A stretch of 64,000 bases of DNA. It comes from Candidatus Methylacidiphilum fumarolicum. GTDB taxonomy: Bacteria > Verrucomicrobiota > Verrucomicrobiia > Methylacidiphilales > Methylacidiphilaceae. Position 1 is the stretch's first letter. Each line of letters starts with the position of its first letter. The stretch is from the NCBI RefSeq assembly GCF_949774925.1, contig NZ_OX458932.1, positions 124,001-188,000 on the forward strand, given 5' to 3'. Shown here piece by piece: positions 56,828 through 64,000 of the stretch. The notes beneath the pieces were generated by a model. That model saw only the letters and a program-made list of their open reading frames with translations. It had not been told where the DNA came from and did no database searches. The position numbers and the translations under genes are program-made.

Positions 56828-57097
56828 ATGACAACACACACCTCCCATCCAGACATTATCAAGAGGCTCAAACGAGCCGAAGGCCATCTTAAAAGCATCA
56901 TCCTCATGATGGAGGAAGGACACGGCTGCCTTGACATTGCCCAGCAGCTTCAAGCGGTTGAAAGCGCCGTCAGTAACGCCAAGAAAGCCTTGGTGCATGA
57001 CCATATCGATCATTGCCTTGAACACGCGGTGCGTGAAGGCACCCAGGGCGCAGATGAAATCATCCGCGAGTTCAAAGCCATCACCAAATACCTGTAA
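56828..57097 (+). CDS. rcnR: CsoR/RcnR (DUF156) family metal-responsive repressor
   Basis: 89 residues from the ATG at 56828; the GTG 57 bp earlier would include the palindrome and is rejected. All-helical RcnR/CsoR fold: HPDIIKRLKRAEGHLKSI is the DNA-binding N-terminal part, one conserved cysteine lies in GHGCLDIAQQLQAVESAV, and DHIDHCLEHAV supplies further His/Cys ligands. Followed after 11 bp by the nickel/cobalt exporter gene, so sensing Ni2+/Co2+ is likely. GC-rich, as is rcnA; probably acquired with it. Confidence 0.88.
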   Translation: MTTHTSHPDIIKRLKRAEGHLKSIILMMEEGHGCLDIAQQLQAVESAVSNAKKALVHDHIDHCLEHAVREGTQGADEIIREFKAITKYL

Positions 57098-57108
57098 GGG
57101 GTTTTCCC

Positions 57109-58233
57109 ATGACTGAGTTTCCAACACTATTACAGCAGGGCGCATCCAATGCCTGGCTGTTCATCCCCAGCGCGATCTTGCTGGGCGGATTGCATGGCCT
57201 TGAACCCGGCCACTCCAAGACCATGATGGCCGCTTTTATCGTTGCCATTCGTGGAACGTTGACGCAAGCGATCTTGCTGGGGCTGGCGGCGACGATTTCC
57301 CATACCGCAGTGATATGGGTCATTGCGCTGGGTGGGATGTATTTCGGCCAACACTGGAGTGCCAAAACGAGTGAACCTTATATGCAGGTCGCATCCGCCG
57401 TATTGATAATCGGCGTTGCCGTCTGGATGATGTGGAGAACATGGCGGCAGCAGCGCGCTTGCTTTCACAATTACAGAAATGATCACAATCATCAGAATGA
57501 CGAGGTAAAGTACATTGACACTGGCCATGGCGTCGTGCGGCTGGAAGTGTTTGAAGATGGCGTGCCGCCTCGCTTCCGGCTTTTCTTCGATGGCAAGCAT
57601 GGTCATGTCTGGACAGCCGATCAGGTGCGAGTTGAAACGGAACGATCAGACGGTAGCCGTCAAACGTTCACTTTCCTGCAACGCGATGGCTTTGTGGAAT
57701 CTGAGCAAGAGATTCCCGAGCCGCATGAGTTCGTCGCCCGCTTGCGCTTGGGTCATGAGCACCATAGTCATGACTATGATGTGGAGTTTGTCGATCGCGA
57801 TCATCCCCATCACACCATCAAGGACTATGAAGGGTTGGACTTGTCAGCGCCAGGCTACCAAGACCAGCACGAACTAGTCCACGCCAATGACATCCGCCAC
57901 CGCTTCGCCAATCAGGAAGTGACGACTGGGCAAATTATCGTGTTCGGCCTGACCGGCGGACTGATTCCGTGTCCGGCCTCGATCACTGTCTTGCTGCTGT
58001 GCCTGCAACTGAAGAAGATCGCTCTTGGCGCAACCCTCGTTTTATCGTTCAGCGTTGGCTTGGCGCTCACGATGGTGATCTCTGGCGCACTGGCTGCCTT
58101 GAGCGTGAGATACGTTTCTAAGCGATGGTGCGGCTTTGGCAAGTTCGCCCGGAAAGCACCGTATTTTTCCAGTGCATTGATCCTGCTGGTAGGTTTATAT
58201 GTTGGCTACCAAGGATTACGCGCCTTGGCATGA
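57109..58233 (+). CDS. rcnA: Nickel/cobalt efflux protein, RcnA type
   Basis: 374-residue inner-membrane exporter of the NiCoT/RcnA family. LGGLHGLEPGHSKTMMAAFIV holds the family HxxxPGHS motif; GLAATISHTAVIWVIALGGM is the next conserved helix; GLTGGLIPCPASITVLLLCL the third. Between helices lies a long hydrophilic loop (about residues 120-275) with many His (HNYRNDHNHQN, GHEHHSHDYD, DRDHPHHTI) likely to bind metal. Longer than E. coli RcnA (274) because of the loop. High GC; operon with rcnR. Confidence 0.92.
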   Translation: MTEFPTLLQQGASNAWLFIPSAILLGGLHGLEPGHSKTMMAAFIVAIRGTLTQAILLGLAATISHTAVIWVIALGGMYFGQHWSAKTSEPYMQVASAVLIIGVAVWMMWRTWRQQRACFHNYRNDHNHQNDEVKYIDTGHGVVRLEVFEDGVPPRFRLFFDGKHGHVWTADQVRVETERSDGSRQTFTFLQRDGFVESEQEIPEPHEFVARLRLGHEHHSHDYDVEFVDRDHPHHTIKDYEGLDLSAPGYQDQHELVHANDIRHRFANQEVTTGQIIVFGLTGGLIPCPASITVLLLCLQLKKIALGATLVLSFSVGLALTMVISGALAALSVRYVSKRWCGFGKFARKAPYFSSALILLVGLYVGYQGLRALA

Positions 58234-58423
58234 TCGTTTGCCTTGTCAAAGTTGACTACATCCTAACCGGGCGTCAAGCAAGTCAATGGATTTGCGTTTG
58301 CGAACCAAAATGACCCAAAACAACCAATGGATGACCTTATCTATTTTGGATGCCAATAACTCATTCTGCAGTATGGATCAGGGAATACGCTTCGTTATAT
58401 TTGGAAAGGATGTTTTTTAATGG

Positions 58424-58475
58424 CACAAATGAGGCATTCGATTTCTCAGGCGAGAAACCTTATACCTCATTTGTG
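58424..58475. repeat. 11-bp perfect inverted repeat
   Basis: CACAAATGAGG (58424-58434) and CCTCATTTGTG (58465-58475) flank 30 bp. No T-run follows. May be a terminator-like hairpin or an old element end about 190 bp after rcnA. Confidence 0.35.
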
Positions 58476-58585
58476 GCAATTCCACGAACTTGATCTTTGA
58501 TCACGGGGGGCCAAGATTTTTTCCTTCGATCCTCAAGTGAGGCTGGAGGAGTCTGTTCCAACCAAGTGCCAATCAAGTGCCCCAT

Positions 58586-58973
58586 AACCCATGTTTGGTG
58601 AAAATGGGCTAGAGAAGCGTCAGATCTATCATCATGATCCGAGAGCCGTCCAAGGCACATGTCTTTGTTGCCGCCTTGGCCTTCTTGCTTGAGCCTACTC
58701 TAGGGAAAAAACCTTCATGCGGCCAAGCTCCCCTTTTTTGACCGAAGAGGTCTTGACTCACCTCAAACCCGTCCAAGTCCTCGAGGCAGGCGTCGCAGAC
58801 ACCAAACACCGCGAGGTCGCTGCAGCATAGTGAATAGGCGTATGCCAGATCCTTCCCTCCTAGAAAATCAGCTTCTTGGAGCATTGGATAACCAAAAAAA
58901 CCCCACCCACATAGTGACACATTGAAAAAAACTTATAGACAATCAACAGATTACAAAAATTTCACCAAACATG
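58586..58973 (+). mobile_element. Internally deleted IS1634-type element
   Basis: CATGTTTGGTGAAA (58590-58603) and its exact inverted copy (58960-58973) form 14-bp ends; an inner hairpin ACCCAT/ATGGG sits at the left end. Between them, broken plus-strand frames read REPSKAHVFVAALAFLLEPT and LTEEVLTHLKPVQVLEAG, then VADTKHREVA. This matches the C-terminus of IS1634-family transposases (R-x-RAHIFLCFLALLLER, LRALK-x-VRVVD). About 388 bp, so it is a deletion derivative that could only move with help in trans. Confidence 0.6.
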
Positions 58974-59080
58974 AGTTCGTGCAGCTTACAGTTTGCTTTG
59001 AACACGGAGCTTTTTTTGACGAGCAAGCCGAAAAACCGTAACTTACAAGTAATTATATATTATTGAGGGAAAGCAACGAG

Positions 59081-60802
59081 ATGAACCCTGATGACAAGTC
59101 TCTCCATTCAGGTCTTACATCTGCCGATGATAGAGTCAAGCTCAGCCATTGGCTGCCACCTCGCCATGGCATCGTACCCGAAATTCGGATTGGTAACAAC
59201 TGGTATAGCATCTTTTGGCTGCTTCCTCTTGGAGCATTGGTTCTAATCATAGGAATCCTCTTGTGTCTGGAATTGCGTCGGATTCCAGTGGTGCAGGACT
59301 TCATCGCACGCTATCCTGGAAGTTCTTCAAGTGCTGAGTTGTCCCCATCCGTTGGATTCCCTTGGTGGCTCCGTTGGCAGCATTATTTTAATCTTTTCTT
59401 CCTGATGTTTATTATTCGCTCTGGAATACAAATTCTTGCGGATCATCCACGCCTCTATTGGAATGTACACTGTACACCGGGAACCGAGTGGTTTCGTTTT
59501 CAGAAAGAGGTCCCTAAGGATCGCATTTGGACCGCGAAGGACGACTCGGTCACGATTCCAGGCTGGCTTGGACTCCCTGGAATCCGCCATTCCATTGGGC
59601 TTTCACGGTGGTGGCACTTTTCTTTTGCTTTGTTTTGGTTAGGCAACGGCATTATCTTTTACCTTCTGCTTTTCTTGACACCTCAGTGGAAGCGAATCGT
59701 ACCCCTTTCTTGGGATGTCTTTCCTAATGCTCTCTCAGTGATTCTGCAATATCTTTCTCTCCAGTTTCCTTCCAACGAAGGATGGACACGCTACAACAGC
59801 GCGCAGCAGCTTGCCTATTTTTTGACAGTTTTCTTGGCAGCACCCCTCGCCGTGGTTACTGGCCTTCTCCAAGCTCCTGCGCTTGCTAACAGGCTAACAA
59901 GACTTAGCCGTATCATCAATCGGCAGGTTGCGCGTTCGATTCATTTTCTAGTGCTATGTTGGTTCCTTATCTTTACAGTGATCCATGTATCACTCGTTTT
60001 TCTTACTGGGGCGTCCGCGAATATCAACCGCATGTTTGCAGGAATCAACGGCGAATCTATAGAAGGTTGGATCGTCTTTCTTGGTGCCATGCTTATTTTG
60101 ATCTTGGCATGGCTGGGTGCTTCGCCTTTTACGATCAAGTACGCCCGGTTAGTACAAAAAGCAGGACGCAAGCTTTTGGGTAAGTTTTTTGACTATGGAG
60201 AATCCCTGTCCCCCCAGGTGGTATATACCGAGAAGGATATCTCGCCATTCTTCTGGCCGAATGGGAAGCTGCCGCAGGGTATCGAGTTTGAAAGGCTCAT
60301 CGCTGAGAAGTTTGTCTCTTATAGGCTTAGCATCAGCGGGCTTGTGGATCATCCCTGTGAATTTTCCATGGAAGAGTTACGGGCGATGCCAAAACAGGAG
60401 CAGATCACCAATCTGTATTGCATTCAAGGATGGAGTGGAATTGCTAAATGGGGCGGGGTACCAATGCGTTACGTCCTGAAAGTGGTGCATCCACGATCGG
60501 ATGGTCGCTATGCGGTATTTTATTCATTTGGGGAAGGGGGAGAGGGGGGTATCTATTATGACGTCCACACTTTGGAAAACATGCAACACCATCTGACGAT
60601 TCTTGCCTATGAGATGAATGGATCCCCTTTAAGTGTCTTGCATGGTGCTCCCTTGCGCTTGATCTGTCCAAATGAGCTAGGGTTTAAACAAGTTAAGTGG
60701 ATACGAGCTATCGAATTCGTTTCCGATTTCAAGCATCTCGGAGCCGGACAGGGAGGATATAATGAAGATCATGAATTCTTTGGGTACCGCGCCCCAATTT
60801 GA
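59081..60802 (+). CDS. Membrane-anchored molybdopterin oxidoreductase (sulfite-oxidase fold)
   Basis: 573 residues from the ATG at 59081; an upstream TTG in frame is less likely. The N-terminal two thirds hold about six hydrophobic segments in a cytochrome b-like arrangement with several His (RHSIGLSRWWHFSFALFW, ARSIHFLVLCWFLIF), suggesting heme. The C-terminal domain (from about residue 390) has the SUOX fold: YRLSISGLVDHP, NLYCIQGWSGIAKWGG with the Mo-ligand cysteine, and PLRLICPNELGFKQVKWI. It probably passes electrons between Mo and quinone; the substrate is unknown. The Mo domain lacks a Tat signal of its own. Confidence 0.85.
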   Translation: MNPDDKSLHSGLTSADDRVKLSHWLPPRHGIVPEIRIGNNWYSIFWLLPLGALVLIIGILLCLELRRIPVVQDFIARYPGSSSSAELSPSVGFPWWLRWQHYFNLFFLMFIIRSGIQILADHPRLYWNVHCTPGTEWFRFQKEVPKDRIWTAKDDSVTIPGWLGLPGIRHSIGLSRWWHFSFALFWLGNGIIFYLLLFLTPQWKRIVPLSWDVFPNALSVILQYLSLQFPSNEGWTRYNSAQQLAYFLTVFLAAPLAVVTGLLQAPALANRLTRLSRIINRQVARSIHFLVLCWFLIFTVIHVSLVFLTGASANINRMFAGINGESIEGWIVFLGAMLILILAWLGASPFTIKYARLVQKAGRKLLGKFFDYGESLSPQVVYTEKDISPFFWPNGKLPQGIEFERLIAEKFVSYRLSISGLVDHPCEFSMEELRAMPKQEQITNLYCIQGWSGIAKWGGVPMRYVLKVVHPRSDGRYAVFYSFGEGGEGGIYYDVHTLENMQHHLTILAYEMNGSPLSVLHGAPLRLICPNELGFKQVKWIRAIEFVSDFKHLGAGQGGYNEDHEFFGYRAPI

Positions 60803-61000
60803 AATCCCTTTATATTTTTTTTTCTATGCTGTAACCTTTTCTTAGTGCAGCAAGCATTTTATGACTCCTTTCCATTCATTGGGCAGGAGGGAACATAGCG
60901 GATAAGGTCTTGTAATGGATATTAGTTGTTAGGAGAAATTACAGAATTAGGGGAAATTACAGAAAAGACTTCGCCAATTGATGAATGGTAAAAAAAGTTC

Positions 61001-61411
61001 TTAATTTTTCTTTATTAATGATATTAGAAAAACTCCGAAAATAAGAAGACTGAGTAGTAAGCCGCTTAAAAAGCCTGTCTTTTGATGCCAGCAGAGATGG
61101 CCTCCAGAAAAAGAAGAAAATATATAAACTCCTAGTAAAGGTAACGAAAGAAAAAGCAATGGGAAAAGCAGGAAAAGAAATAAAATCACGCCATTTATTT
61201 TCTTTTTGTTAGAAGGTATCACGATAGGTTTGCCTAAACCTAAATCGATAGTTAACGGAGAAGGATCTTCTTCTAAATTCTCCTTCGTTTCATTTTTAGC
61301 AGGTAATTCCAATTCATCTAGAAACTCTATATCTATTTTTTCTTGTTTCTCTTTGAGCGCTCCTCTCTCCAATGTACCATTGGAATAAAAATCTTTAATT
61401 CGATTTTTCAT
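61001..61411 (-). CDS. Small membrane protein of unknown function
   Basis: 136 residues. The N-terminal 70 residues are charged and acidic (LEEDPSPLTIDLGLGKP), followed by two hydrophobic helices (ILFLFLLFPLLFLSLPLLG and GFLSGLLLSLLIFGVFLIS) and a short basic tail. Probably N-terminus cytoplasmic. No known domain recognised; single gene, with the macro-domain gene 50 bp upstream on the same strand. Confidence 0.55.
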   Translation of the reverse strand: MKNRIKDFYSNGTLERGALKEKQEKIDIEFLDELELPAKNETKENLEEDPSPLTIDLGLGKPIVIPSNKKKINGVILFLFLLFPLLFLSLPLLGVYIFSSFSGGHLCWHQKTGFLSGLLLSLLIFGVFLISLIKKN

Positions 61412-61461
61412 AGTTTAAATTAATATAGTCAAATTTAGGAAGATTGCTGTCATACCCCTTT

Positions 61462-62037
61462 TTATTTTTCGTGATTTTCTTCATTTTTTAAAAAATCCGT
61501 ATTTCCTTTGAGCAGTTCTTTCTGTATAGAAGCGTAAACGTCATAGGATTTGGAATCAAAGAGACAAAATATAACTTTTTTTGGGATCTCATTAGTACTA
61601 AGAAAGGAAAGGACAGTTTTCCAGGCTATTTTAGCTGCAAGATCAGATGGAAACCCATAAGCCCCAGTGCTAATTGCAGGAAAAGCTACGGTTTTGGCCT
61701 CTACTTCTTTGGCACGGAGCAAGGCTTGATGATAACAAGAAGCTAAAAGCGCTTTTTCATTGGCTACTCCGCCTTTCCAAACAGGACCGACAGCATGAAT
61801 GATCCATTTAGCTTTGAGATTAAAACCAGGAGTAACTTTAGCATGCCCTGTTGGACAACCATTTAGTTTGGCACAGGCTTCAGCTAATTTTGGCCCTGCA
61901 GCCCTATGAATAGCTCCATCGACACCCCCACCTTTCATGAGCCTTGAATTGGCAGCATTAACAATGGCATCCACCTCTAACCGAGTTATGTCATCCTGAA
62001 TAAGTTCTATCCGATGAAGCTCATCTTGTATCTTCAT
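61462..62037 (-). CDS. Macro-domain protein (O-acetyl-ADP-ribose deacetylase type)
   Basis: 191 residues. DAIVNAANSRLMKGGGVDGAIHRAAGP is the ADP-ribose-binding loop typical of the YmdB/MacroD class, and PAISTGAYGFPSDLAAKIA is the second binding loop. The Asn and Gly residues of MacroD-type deacetylases are present. It should hydrolyse O-acetyl-ADP-ribose or mono-ADP-ribose on proteins. Same strand as, and probably co-transcribed with, the membrane gene that follows it at 61001-61411. Confidence 0.92.
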   Translation of the reverse strand: MKIQDELHRIELIQDDITRLEVDAIVNAANSRLMKGGGVDGAIHRAAGPKLAEACAKLNGCPTGHAKVTPGFNLKAKWIIHAVGPVWKGGVANEKALLASCYHQALLRAKEVEAKTVAFPAISTGAYGFPSDLAAKIAWKTVLSFLSTNEIPKKVIFCLFDSKSYDVYASIQKELLKGNTDFLKNEENHEK

Positions 62038-62703
62038 ATGTCCTATTTAACTATGCTGCTTGTGACTGAGCCTTTTAGCTTCGTTATGTTTATCCAACCT
62101 TTCACAATATCCATGCACCATAGAAACTAAAATGGGACACTCATAGCTTTTTCAGCAGACCTAGCAATATCATATTATTTCCTTTACTGCTCCAATGCGG
62201 TGATACCAAAATGGTTGACGGAGGAGAAAAATCTCTATTAAAGGATTTTCCAAAAATAGGAAGAAGAGAAATGGCTATCTTTAGTAGTTGCCAAGTTTTA
62301 TGTTCCCTTCTTAAGGAGTCGCTCATTTACTCCTTCCAATTGTTTTCAGGTTTTGAGAACGAGATTGGCTCTCAATAGCGTTGTTTATTAAATTTAATTG
62401 TTTTTGCTCTTTATTGTCAACTTTCTCTTCTTGCTTATCTCAGGGGAGCTTGCTGTTTCATCAAGAAAAATTCATATGAAGGGATAATTGACTCTTCCTC
62501 CCAGTGTCCATGCTGAAGCTTGTTGCTCTCACAATAAAAACCTTGCCTACATGCCCTCTCATATCCAGGAAAATATTTAAAATATTAGACAATAGCCAGT
62601 TGCAAAGCCACTTGGCAGAAAAGCAATGCGGCTTTTCCTGTTGAGAGGCTGTACGCTTTGCAGCCTTAAGCGAAAAAAATCAGATAAACATTTCAAAAAG
62701 GTT
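62038..62703. other. AT-rich gene-free stretch
   Basis: About 665 bp. A minus-strand frame at 62141-62326 of 61 residues resembles nothing and has no clear ribosome-binding site. No RNA, repeat or terminator was identified. Confidence 0.45.
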
Positions 62704-63399
62704 TTATGTTTTAGGAATAAATTCTAGGAAGTATTGGTAAGGTAAAAAATTGTGCTTTTTTAAGAGCTTATAACCAGCAAGTTGAAATTCTGCTATTGCC
62801 TCTTTTTCGGATATACGATGGCTTTGCGGTGGACCATAAGGTGCATTAGGATAAAAATCAATCAGAGCGATTTTCCCCCCATTCTTCAAGGAAAGAGACA
62901 GTTTTTTTAGATACTCGATCCGATTATCAATGTGATGAAGGACCTCACATATAAAAATAATATCAATTGAGGCTTTGCCTAGATCAGGATTATTAGGCTT
63001 GACGAGTTTAACAATTACATTGGTAAGGTTTTTGTTCTTCACCTCTTTTTGTAAATAGTCAACCATGGCTGGCTCGGAATCTAAAGCATAGACTTTCCCT
63101 TCATTGCCTACAGCCTTAGAAAATCTTCTGGTAAAATAGCCAGTGCCAGCTCCCAAATCTGCAACTGTATAACCTGGCTTGATGTGGAGCGACTCAATAA
63201 TGCGATCAGGCTTTTGCCATTTATCCCTTTCTTTGGACTCAAATAACTGAGCATAGTGATGAACATCATGAAAACTATGATGGTAGCCATGCTTGGCTTT
63301 CTGTTCAATGGTGGTTTGGTCGGACTGCTGGCCATATGTTGGGAACGAGCAAAACCAAAGAAACAAACAAATTATTAAAAAAATCTGTTGGATCATCAT
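62704..63399 (-). CDS. Class I SAM-dependent methyltransferase with a signal peptide
   Basis: 231 residues. A clear signal sequence (FLIICLFLWFCSFPTYG, then QQSDQ) precedes a His-rich segment (HGYHHSFHDVHHYAQLF) and a Rossmann methyltransferase: TVADLGAGTGYFTRRF is the SAM motif I, YALDSEPAM motif II, IIFICEVLHHID motif IV/post-I, and KIALIDFYPNAPYG motif VI. The export signal is unusual for an enzyme that needs cytoplasmic SAM, though similar exported members exist in other bacteria. Substrate unknown; no partner genes. Confidence 0.82.
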   Translation of the reverse strand: MMIQQIFLIICLFLWFCSFPTYGQQSDQTTIEQKAKHGYHHSFHDVHHYAQLFESKERDKWQKPDRIIESLHIKPGYTVADLGAGTGYFTRRFSKAVGNEGKVYALDSEPAMVDYLQKEVKNKNLTNVIVKLVKPNNPDLGKASIDIIFICEVLHHIDNRIEYLKKLSLSLKNGGKIALIDFYPNAPYGPPQSHRISEKEAIAEFQLAGYKLLKKHNFLPYQYFLEFIPKT

Positions 63400-63518
63400 A
63401 TAAGGATATTGAGCGAAAAGGAGATTTTTTTCACCAATTTTTATATTTCTTTTACATTTTTATAGACCAGATTGTAAAGGAATAACGGTTTTCCTTTAAG
63501 AGATAGGGAGACACTTTC

Positions 63519-63536
63519 CACTCGCTTAAGCGGGTG
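63519..63536. repeat. TnpB-element right-end hairpin
   Basis: CACTCGCTTAAGCGGGTG, an 18-bp near-perfect palindrome (one G-T pair in RNA), just beyond the 3' end of a TnpB pseudogene on the minus strand. Such hairpins mark the right ends of IS605/IS607 elements and the guide-RNA scaffold. Confidence 0.55.
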
Positions 63537-64000
63537 AGCTTCTAGTTAGTAGGCTCAGGCTTGTAGGCAGTTCTCGTTGGGAGTTCGCCGCCGAACTGGT
63601 GGGGCTAGAGGCCGTACTTCAGCTAGACGACTTTGACCCGTCTCCAGGCTACTGCTGCTTCCTGGCTACCGGATGTTCATCTCATCGGCCTGCCCTCGTA
63701 AAGAGCCGGATCACAGATCCGTGATGCGCGTTGAGTACGGCACCACCTGACCGAAGGCTAGCGGGTGCAGGTTAACGCCGCCGACCACATCCCAGTGGTC
63801 TAGAAAGCCACATTTTGGGCATCGCTAATTCCATCCATTGTGCCTATGGCTATGGCCGTATTCCGGACATGGTTGGACCTGCATCGCTTATCACCGGTGA
63901 AGCATCCAATGGGGGCTTGCTCTCTCTTCTGTATCAAATAGTCTACCTCCTTGCCGTATTCCCACTGACTCATTGCTGGTTGTGATAGCGTCCCCTTGGC
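63537..64000 (-). pseudogene. TnpB remnant, cut by the window edge
   Basis: On the minus strand three frames together read SQWEYGKEVDYLIQKREQA, then PCPEYGHSHRHNGWN and RCPKCGFLDHWDVVGGVNL. These are the TnpB helix before the zinc finger, the first half-site (C-P-x-C-GH with the second Cys now Tyr) and the second half-site followed by D-V-x-A-x-N. Frameshifts and stops separate them. It continues past 64000. Confidence 0.65.

Noticed and set aside
56540-57606. Minus-strand frames of up to 201 residues across rcnR-rcnA
   Set aside because: They oppose well-supported genes in GC-rich DNA and show no family motif.
58460-58920. Minus-strand frames of 66 and 103 residues
   Set aside because: The plus strand here encodes the C-terminus of an IS1634-type transposase in broken frames, which explains the sequence better.
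1-64000. CRISPR array
   Set aside because: No run of regularly spaced direct repeats was seen anywhere.

Overview
The window looks like chromosome from an AT-rich Gram-negative bacterium. It has several TonB-dependent outer-membrane receptors, a lytic transglycosylase and an exported L,D-transpeptidase. The closest match I can recall is an acidophilic verrucomicrobial methanotroph of the Methylacidiphilum type. That is a family-level impression: no methane-oxidation or rRNA gene lies here to prove it. Two stretches, about 30.3-36.9 kb and 56.8-60.8 kb, are visibly richer in GC than their surroundings and look acquired.

Layout. 0.5-9.3 kb is housekeeping: ilvB (minus), a MIF-like tautomerase, rplM-rpsI, and an arginine cluster argC-argJ-argB-argD-argF. 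9.8-27.6 kb holds a type II NADH dehydrogenase, a KynB-like cyclase, a small cytochrome c, glgA, a fatty-acid desaturase, thyA divergent from mutS, a DUF423 protein, clpB with a coiled-coil gene and a Ppx/GppA phosphatase, gadB, a double-domain SagB-like nitroreductase and an L,D-transpeptidase. A tRNA-Gly(TCC) follows.

28.7-40.1 kb, between tRNA-Gly and tRNA-Arg(ACG), is accessory. It carries eroded TnpB and IS1634-type transposase fragments and then a minus-strand operon: TonB receptor, periplasmic binding protein, luciferase-like flavin monooxygenase, FecCD-type permease, ATPase. Behind it are decayed mauE and mauD genes and possibly a mauB scrap. The operon looks like complete uptake of a metal chelate plus an enzyme that may process the chelator.

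40.1-53.6 kb returns to mostly ordinary genes (transglycosylase, YihY/BrkB, mnmE, pyrD, UPF0173 hydrolase, RNA uracil methyltransferase). It also holds two more TonB receptors. The one at 50.0 kb is a clear paralogue of the island receptor and has DtxR/IdeR-like palindromes inside its promoter.

53.8-60.8 kb is a metal-resistance and accessory stretch: a MerT-MerP fusion behind a MerR-type promoter, eroded mobile DNA, a CsoR/RcnR repressor with a perfect palindrome at its start, an RcnA nickel/cobalt exporter, an internally deleted IS1634-type element and a membrane-anchored sulfite-oxidase-fold molybdoenzyme. The last 3 kb carry a macro-domain protein, an exported SAM methyltransferase and a truncated TnpB pseudogene.

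Remnants of IS607 resolvase, TnpB and IS1634-type transposase recur, but I found no intact transposase gene and no CRISPR array.
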